A stretch of DNA of 64,000 nucleotides from Nematostella vectensis (Eukaryota; Cnidaria; Anthozoa; Actiniaria; Edwardsiidae): positions 622,001 to 686,000 of the forward strand of contig NC_064041.1 of NCBI RefSeq assembly GCF_932526225.1. The letters are read 5' to 3'. A program made the position numbers and the translations under genes. Position 1 is the first letter of the stretch. Each line of letters begins with the position of its first letter. Shown here in pieces: positions 12,201 through 24,200 of this stretch. The notes below the pieces were generated by a model that saw only the letters and a list, made by a program, of their open reading frames with translations, did not search any database and was not told where the DNA came from.

Positions 12201-15200
12201 TCCGTACCAGTGTTAGAATCAGGGTGGTGGATACCATATTTCAGATTCACCTGGACCAAATGAAATGTTTTAATAACGGTGGTTGTAGAAAGCCTTGTGG
12301 GTGCTTTATCTTTCTCTGGTATTGATGGCATGTTTTCTTACCTTGGGATAGGGTATCCCTGTGGTGGTATTGATGGCTGGGTTTTCTTACCTTGGGATAG
12401 GGTATCCCTGTGGTGGTATTGATGGCTGGGTATTCTTACCTTGGGCTAGGGTATCCCTGTGGTGGTATTGATGGCATGTTTTCTTACCTTGGGCTAGGGT
12501 ATCCCTGTGGTGGTATTGATGGCTGAGTTTTCTTACCTCGGGCTAGGGTATCCCTGTGGTGGTATTGATGGCTGGGTTTTCTTACCTTGGGCTAGGGTAT
12601 CCCTGTGGTGGTATTGATGGCATGTTTTCTTACCTTGGGCTAGGGTATCCCTGTGGTGGTATTGATGGCATGTTTTCTTACCTTGGGCTAGGGTATCCCT
12701 GTGGTGGTATTGATGGCATGTTTTCTTACCTTGGGCTAGGGTATCCCTGTGGTGGTATTGATGGCTGGGTTTTCTTACCTTGGGCTAGGGTATCCCTGTG
12801 GTGGTATTGATGGCTGAGTTTTCTTACCTCGGGCTAGGGTATCCCTGTGGTGGTATTGATGGCTGGGTTTTCTTACCTTGGGCTAGGGTATCCCTGTGGT
12901 GGTATTGATGGCATGTTTTCTTACCTTGGGCTAGGGTATCCCTGTGGTGGTATTGATGGCTGGGTTTTCTTACCTTGGGCTAGGGTATCCCTGTGGTGGT
13001 ATTGATGGCTGGATATTCTTACCTCGGGCTAGGGTATCCCTGTGGTGGTATTGATGGCTGGGTTTCCTTACCTTGGGATAGGGTATGCCTGTGGTGGTAT
13101 TGAAGGCTGGCAAAAGACACTCCCCTGCTTTCTTGGCCAAGGCTAAAAGCTCTCCGTTGTACCATGACAGGCCTTTGCCAGACTTCTTCAAGGAATCAGC
13201 CGCCACATGGCCACCAAGAAGCCCCCTGGAGAGACAGAACATATTCCAATCATTTGTTTAAACACCTAACCTGGGTGTCCAATTAATTGTTTAGTTGCTT
13301 GAGGGTGCAAATATGAACAAGGGAGCTAGAATATGTGTTGTGTGCAAAGAAGTGTTGTTACACTGCTATTTTACAAACAAAAGAGAAGGAAGTAGAGGGA
13401 AGGAACATAATAGCCCCTAGGAATGCTTCCTTCTCAATTTTCATCTCTCCTTTGCAATGATTAAAACAAGCGTGTAAGGTTTTTAATATCCACTCTCTGT
13501 TTCTGTGTTTAGTAGTGAATATCTGTCATAGAGGAAGAAAGTCCTTTAGTAGAGAATATCTGTCATAGAGGAAGAAAGTCCTTTAGTAGAGAATATCTGT
13601 CATAGAGGAAGAAAGTCCTTTAGTAGAGAATATCTGTCATAGAGGAAGAAAGTCCTTTAGTAGAGAATATCTGTCATAGAGGAAGAAAGTCCCTTAGTAG
13701 AGAATATCTGTCATAGAGGTAGAAAGTCCTTTAGTAGAGAATATCTGTCATAGAGGTAGAAAGTCGTTTAGTAGTGAATATCTGTCATGGAGGAAGAATG
13801 TCCTTTAGTAGAGAATATCTGTCATAGAGGAAGAAAGTCCTTTAGTAGTGAATATCTGTCATAGAGGAAGAAAGTCCTTTAGTAATGAATATCTGTCATA
13901 GAGGAAGAAAGTCCTTTAGTAATGAATATCTGTCATAGAGGAAGAAAGTCCTTCAGTAGTGAATATCTGTCATAGAGGAAGAAAGTCCTTTAGTAGTGAA
14001 TATCTGTCATAGAGGAAGAAAGTCATTTAGAAAAGAATATATTTCAAAGAGGAAGAAAGTCCCTTAGTAGTGAATATCTGTCATAGAGGAAGAAAGTCCT
14101 TTAGTAATGAATATCTGTCATAGAGGAAGAAAGTCCTTTAGTAATGAATATCTGTCATAGAGGAAGAAAGTCCTTTAGTAGTTAATAACTGTCATAGAGA
14201 AAGAAAGTCCTTTAGTAGAGAATATCTTTCAAAGAGGAAGAAAGTCTTTAGTAAAAAATATCTGTCATAGAGGAAGAAAGTCCTTTAGTAAAGAATATCT
14301 GTCATAGAGGAAGAAAGTCCTTTAGTAGTGAATATCTGTAATAGAGGAAGAAAGTCCTTTAGTAGTGAATGTCTGTCATAGAGGAAGAAAGTCCTTTAGT
14401 AGTGAATATCTGTCAAAGAGAAAGAAAGTCCTTTAGTAGTTAATACAGTATCTGTCATAGAGGAAGAAAGTCCTTTAGTAAAGAATATCTGTCATAGAGG
14501 AAGAAAGTCCTTTAGTAGTGAATATCTGTCAAAGAAGAAGAAAGTCCTTTAGTAGTGAATATCTGTCAAAGAGGAACAAAATCCTTTAGTAGTTAATATC
14601 TGTCATACAGTACAGGAAGAAAGTCCTTTAGTAGTGAATATCTGTCATAGAGGAAGAAAGTCCTTTAGAAAAGAATATCTTTCAAAGAGGAAGAAAGTCC
14701 CTTAGTAGTGAATATCTGTCATAGAGGAAGAAAGTCCTTTAGTAATGAATATCTGTCATAGAGGAAGAAAGTCTTTAGAGTGAATATCCGTCAAAGGGGA
14801 AGAAAGTCCTTTAGTAGTGAATATCTGTAAAAGAGGAAGAAAATCCTTTAGTAGTGAATATCTGTCATAGAGGAAGAAAGTCCTTTAGAAAAGAATATCT
14901 TTCAAAGAGGAAGAAAGTCCCTTAGTAGTGAATATCTGTCATAGAGGAAGAAAGTCCTTTAGTAGTGAATATCTGTAAAAGAGGAAGAAAATCCTTTAGT
15001 AGTGAATATCTGTCATAGAGGAAGAAAGTCCTTTAGTAGTGAATATCTGTAAAAGAGGAAGAAAATCCTATAGTAGTGAATATCTGTCATAGAGGAAGAA
15101 AGTCCTTTAGTAGTTAATAACTGTCATAGAGAAAGAAAGTCCTTTAGTAGAGAATATCTTTCAAAGAGGAAGAAAGTCTTTAGTAAAAAATATCTGTCAT

Positions 15201-18200
15201 AGAGGAAGAAAGTCCTTTAGTGAAGAATATCTGTCATAGAGGAAGAAAGTCCTTTAGTAGTGAATATCTGTCAAAGAGGAAGAAATTCCTTTAGTAGAGA
15301 ATATCTGTCAAGGAGGAAGAAAGTCCTTTAGTAAAAAATATCTGTCATAGAGGAAGAAAGTCCTTTAGTAGTGAATATCTGTCAAAGAGTAAGAAAGGTC
15401 CACACTCACCCCACAATCCTTATATTTGTCTCAAATACAGAGACCACAACGTCAGTATCAAAGTGGACATCTTTAATAACAAGCTTGACCGCTTTCTCGA
15501 ACTCTGATACTTCACCAAGAACCTAGGTATAAGCAACACTGAATCAAAACAATTGAATTCATACCAGAATGGCGCTTATTAAAGCAAGGGATAAGTTTTT
15601 AGACTATTCTTTGGTTGCATTGTCCCCTGCTAGCAGAGGCCTCTTTTGTCTGTATTTCGCTGTGCTGGCGTTCGCGAGGAAAAGAGACCTCCGCCATGGA
15701 TTGAAAGTGTTTTTGTTGCGCATGCGTGAGCGTTAATAAGCGACCGACGTGCCAAAACCCGTACTATCGCGCGAAAGTTGTCAATATGCTAATATGCTTT
15801 GCATGGGTTTAGTAGAAAATCATGAATCAAACTCCGGTTAGTCCTCCTCTTCGAAAAAAGAAAACAACTGTTCAATTTCAATCACCTAAAACGTCACTAA
15901 AAAGATTGTACAGCAAACGCAGCAAAGACAAGTTTTGTCGTGTTTGTGAGATTAATTTCAAGACATCTGGGCAGGCGAGTTTCTTCAATGTAAATATCGC
16001 ACAGTTGGACTCGAAGAAAATGTTACAAAACTTCTTGGTAAACTTAGATCAGCTATTTCCAGAAAAAATACGCAAAACCTGTAAACGGAAGATTGACTCG
16101 TTAGTCAAAAGAGAGAAAATTCTGAATGAAGATAAGCCAGTGAATGGCTTCTTTTATAATTTGTCGCGTGATATTTCTACGGAGGACGCTGTTTCAAATG
16201 CGCGCTTATTATCCGGCAGCGGATATACGTTTCAAGCATGCGTTAGTCATTGTTGGCTCAAATAGTGGCCAGTAATTAATGGGAGGGAGCATGTGTTCTG
16301 GATCTCCCGTCCACGGCGGTGGACGGCGGTTTGATCAAACGAACTTGTGACCCATGGCAGAGGTATCTTTTCCTCGCGAACTCCAGCCCAGCGAAATACA
16401 GAGAAAAGAGGCCTCTGCTAGCAGGGAAGTTGCATTGTGTTTCATTACTGCAGCTTAGGATAAGTACTTACAGCTAGGGTATCTATCACTGGATATGTAC
16501 TTACAGCTAGGGTATCTATCACTGGATATGTACTTACAGCTAGGGTATCTATCACTGGATATGTACTTACAGCTAGGGTATCTATCACTGGATATGTACT
16601 TACAGCTAGGGTATCTACCACTGGATATGTACTTACAGCTAGGGTGTCTATCACTGGATATGTACTTACAGCTACGGTATCTATCACTGGATATGTACTT
16701 ACAGCTAGGGTATCTATCACTGGATATGTACTTACAGCTAGGGTGTCTATCACTGGATATGAACTTACAGCAAGGGTGTCTATCACTGAAAATGTACTTA
16801 CAGCAAGGGTGTCTATCACTGAAAATGTACTTACAGCTAGGGTATCTATCACTAAAAATGTACTTACAGCTAGGGTATCTATCACTGGATATGTATTTAC
16901 AGCTAGGGTATCTATCACTGGATATGTACTTACAGCTAGGGTGTCTATCACTGGATATGTACTTACAGCTAGGGTATCTATCACTGGATATGTACTTACA
17001 GCTAGGGTGTCTATCACTGGATATGTACTTACAAGTAGGGTATCTATCACTGGATATGTAATTACAGCTAGGGTGTCTATCACTGAAAATGTACTTACAG
17101 CTAGGGTATCTATCACTAAAAATGTACTTACAGCTAGGGTATCTATCACTGGGTATGAACTTACAGCAAGGGTGTCTATCTCTGAAAATGTACTTACAGC
17201 TAGGGTATCTATCACTAAAAATGTACTTACAGCTAGGGTGTCTATCACTGAAAATGTACTTACAGCTAGGGTATCTATCACTGAAAATGTACTTACAGCT
17301 AGGGTATCTATCACTGGATATGTATTTACAGCTAGGGTGTCTATCACTGAATATGTACGTACAGCAAGGGTATCTATCACTCAATATGTACTTACAGCTG
17401 GGGTATCTACTGTATTACTGGGCACAGTATGCACTTACAGCAAGACTATCTATCACTGGATATGTATTTACAGCTAGGGTGTCTATCACTGAATATGTAC
17501 GTACAGCAAGGGTATCTATCACTCAATATGTACTTACAGCTGGGGTATCTACTGTATTACTGGGCACAGTATGCACTTACAGCAAGAGTATCTATCACTG
17601 GATATGTACTTACAGCAAGACTATCTATCACTGAAAATGTACTTACAGCAAGGGTGTCTATTACTGAAAATGTACTTACAGCTAGGGTATCTATCACTAA
17701 AAATGTACTTACAGCTAGGGTATCTATCACTGGATATGTATTTACAGCTAGGGTATCTATCACTGGATATGTACTTACAGCTAGGGTGTCTATCACTGGA
17801 TATGTACTTACAGCTAGGGTATCTATCACTGGATATGTACTTACAGCTAGGGTGTCTATCACTGGATATGTACTTACAAGTAGGGTATCTATCACTGGAT
17901 ATGTAATTACAGCTAGGGTGTCTATCACTGAAAATGTACTTACAGCTAGGGTATCTATCACTAAAAATGTACTTACAGCTAGGGTATCTATCACTGGGTA
18001 TGAACTTACAGCAAGGGTGTCTATCTCTGAAAATGTACTTACAGCTAGGGTATCTATCACTAAAAATGTACTTACAGCTAGGGTGTCTATCACTGAAAAT
18101 GTACTTACAGCTAGGGTATCTATCACTGAAAATGTACTTACAGCTAGGGTATCTATCACTGGATATGTATTTACAGCTAGGGTGTCTATCACTGAATATG

Positions 18201-21200
18201 TACGTACAGCAAGGGTATCTATCACTCAATATGTACTTACAGCTGGGGTATCTACTGTTTTACTGGGCACAGTATGCACTTACAGCAAGACTATCTATCA
18301 CTGGATATGTATTTACAGCTAGGGTGTCTATCACTGAATATGTACGTACAGCAAGGGTATCTATCACTCAATATGTACTTACAGCTGGGGTATCTACTGT
18401 ATTACTGGGCACAGTATGCACTTACAGCAAGAGTATCTATCACTGGATATGTACTTACAGCAAGACTATCTATCACTGGATATGTACTTACAGCAAGGGT
18501 ATCTATCACTGGATATGTAATTACAGCTAGGGTATCTATCACTGGATATGTACTTACAGCTAGGGTGTCTATCACTGGATATGTACTTACAGCAAGGGTA
18601 TCTATCACTGGGTATGTAATTACAGCTAGGGTATCTATCACTCAATATGTAATTACAGCTAGGGTATCTATCACTGGGTATGTAATTACAGCTAGGGTAT
18701 CTATCACTGGATATGTACTTACAGCTAGGGTGTCTATCACTGGATATGTACTTACAGCAAGGGTATCTATCACTGGATATGTAATTACAGCTAGGGTATC
18801 TATCACTGGATATGTAATTACAGCTAGGGTATCTATCACTGGATATGTAATTACAGCTAGGGTATCTATCACTGGGTATGTAATTACAGCAAGGGTATCT
18901 ATCACTGGATATGTAATTACAGCAAGGGTATCTATCACTGGATATGTAATTACAGCTAGGGTATCTATCACTCAATATGTAATTACAGCTAGGGTATCTA
19001 TCACTGGGTATGTAATTACAGCAAGGGTATCTATCACTGGATATGTAATTACAGCTAGGGTATCTATCACTGGATATGTAATTACAGCAAGGGTATCTAT
19101 CACTGGATATGTAATTACAGCTAGGGTATCTATCACTGGATATGTAATTACAGCTAGGGTATCTATCACTGGATATGTAATTACAGCTAGGGTATCTATC
19201 ACTGGATATGTACTTACAGCTAGGGTGTCTATCACTGGATATGTACTTACAGCTAGGGTGTCTATCACTGGATATGTACTTACAGCTAGGGTGTCTATCA
19301 CTGGGTATGTAATTACAGCTAGGGTATCTATCACTGGATATGTACTTACAGCTAGGGTGTCTATCACTGGATATGTACTTACAGCTAGGGTGTCTATCAC
19401 TGGGTATGTAATTACAGCTAGGGTATCTATCACTGGATATGTAATTACAGCTAGGGTATCTATCACTGGATATGTAATTACAGCTAGGGTATCTATCACT
19501 GGATATGTAATTACAGCAAGGGTATCTATCACTCAATATGTAATTACAGCTAGGGTATCTATCACTGGATATGTAATTACAGCTAGGGTATCTATCACTC
19601 AATATGTAATTACAGCTAGGGTATCTATCACTCAATATGTAATTACAGCTAGGGTATCTATCACTGGATATGTAATTACAGCTAGGGTATCTATCACTGG
19701 ATATGTAATTACAGCGAGGGTATCTATCACTCAATATGTAATTACAGCTAGGGTATCTATCACTGGGTATGTAATTACAGCTAGGGTATCTATCACTCAA
19801 TATGTACTTACAGCTAGGGTATCTATCACTCAATATGTAATTACAGCTAGGGTATCTATCACTCAATATGTAATTACAGCTAGGGTATCTATCACTGAAT
19901 ATATACTTACAGCAAGGGTGTCTATCACTGGATATGTACTTACAGCAAGGGTATCTATCACTCAATATGTAATTACAGCTAGGGTATCTATCACTGAATA
20001 TATACTTACAGCAAGGGTGTCTATCACTGGATATGTACTTACAGCAAGGGTATCTACAGTATCACTGGATATGTACTTACAGCAAGGGTGTCTATCACTC
20101 AATATGTAATTACAGCTAGGGTATCTATCACTCAATATGTAATTACAGCTAGGGTATCTATCACTCAATATGTAATTACAGCTAGGGTATCTATCACTGA
20201 ATATATACTTACAGCAAGGGTGTCTATCACTGGATATGTACTTACAGCAAGGGTATCTATCACTCAATATGTAATTACAGCTAGGGTATCTATCACTAAA
20301 TATATACTTACAGCAAGGGTGTCTATCACTGGATATGTACTTACAGCAAGGGTATCTATCACTGGATATGTACTTACAGCAAGGGTGTCTATCACTGAAT
20401 ATGTACTTACAGCAAGGGTGTCTATCACTGGATATGTACTTACAGCTAGGGTATCTATCACTGGATATGTACTTACAGCAAGGGTGTCTATCACTGAATA
20501 TGTACTTACAGCAAGGGTGTCTAAGGTATCCACTAGGGTCAAGGAGAACCTGAGACAGGAGAAATTCATCATGAAGGACAACAAGAAATAAATCCACATT
20601 TAAACAGACAGTGAATCCTAACATTTAAACAGACAGTGAATCCTAACATTTAAACAGACAGTGAATCCTAACATTGCAGATGAAAAAGATCATTATTCAG
20701 TGTAGCATAAATAGTTTCACGTTAAACATTGAGGAGCATTCCTCATTTAAGTGATTCGAAAATTCAAATATTTCAAAATAAGGCAGCTGACTTTTAAGAA
20801 CTTCTCAATATCCTTCTCAATATCTTTTATCTTATTCAATATTAATAGGATTGGCCATATCCGATTGGTGTAGATTTTGCATAAATTCTTTTGTATCAAA
20901 ATAAAAAGTAGGCCACACTGGGACAGAAATACAGATAAAGCAGCATGCCTATTAAGTGATCTTATACAAAATTACTAAAAGGATTATGTGGCCACTGGTC
21001 CTGGGTGGATGCTTATTAAGGTTTCACATTCAGAGACACCTTATTAAGGTACCGCCTGATAGAAGTACCACCTTGTAGAAAGTACTGCCTCATTGAGGTA
21101 CCGAATGATAGAGGGTACCGCCTGATAGAGCGTACCGCCTGATAGAGGAACCACCTGATAGAGGAACCGCCTTGTAGAGGTACCACCTTATACAGGTACC

Positions 21201-24200
21201 ACCTTATAGAGGTACTGCCTTAGGTACTACCTGATAGAGGAACCGTCTTGTTGAGGTACCGCCTTATAGAGGTACTGCCTGGTAGAGGTACCGTACTACC
21301 TTATAGAGGTATTGCTGTACTTACATCCCAAGTGCATCATCAACATCACCACGGCTTGGGTCGACCCCTCTGACGCGCCCTTTGCAGCTCAACGGCATGA
21401 GCTCATCTGCAGGGTAAGCAAACGACTGCAAGAGACACAAGAGGAAGCATAAGGGGGATGAGCTCATCTGCAGGGTAAGCAAACGACTGCAAGAGACACA
21501 AGAGGAAGCATAAGGGGGATGAGCTCATCTGCAGGGTAAGCAAACGACTGCAAGAGACACAAGAGGAAGCATAAGGGGGATGAGCTCATCTGCAGGGTAA
21601 GCAAACGACTGCAAGAGACACAAGAGGAAGCATAAGGGGGATGAGCTCATCTGCAGGGTAAGCAAACGACTGCAAGAGACACAAGAGGAAGCATAAGGGG
21701 GATGAGCTCATCTGCAGGGTAAGCAAACGACTGCAAGAGACACAAGAGGAAGCACAAGGGGGAAGGACAATTGTAAAACTGCACAGAAAATCACAAAAAC
21801 CAAACGCAAAACTGCATTGGGGTTTTGTGAAAAACTGGAACCACTTTGTTTACCACAAAATCACACTATAAAATACTACCAATGCCGAAATCAAAGGCAC
21901 GCCGTAGGCAAACTCAAGGCATTTTTCTTTTTAAAAAAATTGTTTGGGGCTATATGACTGAGAATTAAAAGCAACACTGGTTTCACCTAAGCATGCTAAA
22001 TAAATTTTTTTGAGTGAGTCGGATCTGTTACAAGTTCAAGTTAGACTTTCTAAATGTAAAAGCAATTGAGGATACCAATATGAACCACAAAGGGATATGC
22101 AGATGAGATAGGGTTGTCTAAACATATTTTTTGCACTGACAGATATTTACATGAAATCACTTTAAATATGACTAGGGTTATACTGTGATGGTATATTCAA
22201 TACAAAATTTACCCAATTATCGGCCTATGGTATTATCTCGTTGCTACGATACACTGTTGCTACGAGCAGGAAAAGTGCTACATTTGATAAAATAGACTAA
22301 AATCGCCGCAGCATCCTTTGACTCATAAACAAGCGCTTCAGGTTCAATCCCTGGTCGAGCCTTTTTTTATTTTATTTTCTTCAAAACTCCAATTCTAACT
22401 TTTTTCTTTTTTTTCAAAGAGATTAATATAAACTTTCAACATTTTGTAGAAGAAAATGCAATTTTTATATGTTTTTAGATAATAAAAATAGATGGCAAAA
22501 AAAAAACAAGATGACAGCCATTTCCTCACAAGAAAACAAGCATGGGATTTTTGATTTTTTAAGAAATGAAAAAGTTATTACCAAATATGTGGTTTTCGAA
22601 GAACATAAAAATTTGCCATTTCTCGCAGTATCAAAATTTCGCAAATCCGATTTTAAAATATTTCTGCAAAAAATATGATGTTAGATTTGAACAGTGGCTT
22701 CTCTGACACGTTTTTCTGTTCTAGGTCAGGTGACCATGGGAGGGGTCAGATGACGTCATTACTTGTGTCATTTATGTCTAAAACACTTATGTTGAGAGTT
22801 CCAGGAGATTTGACAAAAAAAGAGCTTCTATAAAACAAATAAAATTCCCTAGCAAAAAGTTAAGCCCAATGTATCATAAACATACATTTTAATTTATCTT
22901 TAAAGCAGCCTTGTAAGAAATGTAAAAAACATCCATATCTTTATCACGGGCAAACCATACCAAATATAATTTGTGTACCGAATATATCTGTAATAAAGCC
23001 AATAAAAAAACCTGGACAATACAGAATAAAAAATTGCAGGGTAATTCTGGCCTTTTGGATTATTATTTTCAAAAGATGTGTTTAGAACTTACTTTTCTAT
23101 GGCATATAGGAAAAGCTGGCTGTTTTCTGCCATAAAAGTTGCCTTGAAGAGTCGAAGTTGTGATTGAAAGCCTGTGGACCCTGTTGTATTTTATTATGAG
23201 CGGGGAGGAGGTGAACCGAGTTGAGGGAGGAAAATTACCAAAACGGTTATGAATCAGGGCTAAAAGGGAACCAGATCAATCCCGCATTACCAAAAGCAGA
23301 ACCAGCATATTTTTTTAATGCAGGGGCAAAAGGGGGTATAGATGTTATACAAGGATTACGATTTACTTTCAAAGTAATCTATCAAACATTTTTTTGTTTG
23401 TTTGTTTCTCTGTTCTACTCAGTCACATCACATCACATCACATCACACTAAGCACAAATGTGCTACGTTATTTCACGCACATTCGACACTCTGTCATATA
23501 CAATTTGTTAAAAAATTCCTTTGAAAGTTCCAGATAAGTAACAAAAAACATACTGTAAAACAAGCGCTCTTAGTTTTAGTGTGCAAAAGGCGTTTTTTCG
23601 AAATGTGTCCTTCTTGTGTACCTGTGCAGACAAAAAAATAACAAAGTATTTTAACACTTTGTTTATTTTTCATATCATACTTGTGGTGTTTGTAGTGTCT
23701 GATGGGGCTTACACAAGCCAACTGACCCTGGTGCAGTTGTGTATTTGCTCGCTTAGACGCCGCATTAACGGTGAGGATAAATTGTAAAGAACAGGACTTT
23801 ATAGAGTTTAAACAATTAGTGTAGTAGTTATTTGCTCTTGCGTTAACTTCGATATTTTGTTATCAGATTTAAAAATACAGTTATTTCAAAAATAAATCGT
23901 AACCCTTGTATAATATGCCTCTGCACTCAAAATAAGCTGGTTCCACTGGTTCCACTGGTTCTGCCAGTTCTGCTGGTTCCGTAATGCCGAGATCAATCTA
24001 CAACAAGAACCTCCAGACATTTGCTTTATTACAGATATATTCGGTACACAAATTATCTTTGGTACACGAACATCTGGTTTGCCAGTGATCTTTATATTCT
24101 TCTTTGTTGTTTGAATTAATCTAAAAAAATCAATTGGATGAAAAAAAAAAATACTTCAGGCTTATACTGGTTACTATGGGGAAAAAATTATGTACAAAGT

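Noticed and set aside
16445-20109. ORFs of 300-611 codons on both strands in the 33-bp array
   Set aside because: Periodicity of a stop-free unit. Only the frame continuing from exon 4 is of interest, as a possible splice extension, not as a gene.
21406-21411. CTGCAG as the exon 3 acceptor
   Set aside because: The preceding bases encode SFAYPA, which is conserved in EDEM proteins; the acceptor at 21426 restores phase with exon 2.
22310-22365. tRNA gene suggested by GGTTCAATCCCTGG and poly-T
   Set aside because: A T-arm-like hairpin is present but no matching acceptor stem or A box upstream; perhaps a SINE fragment.
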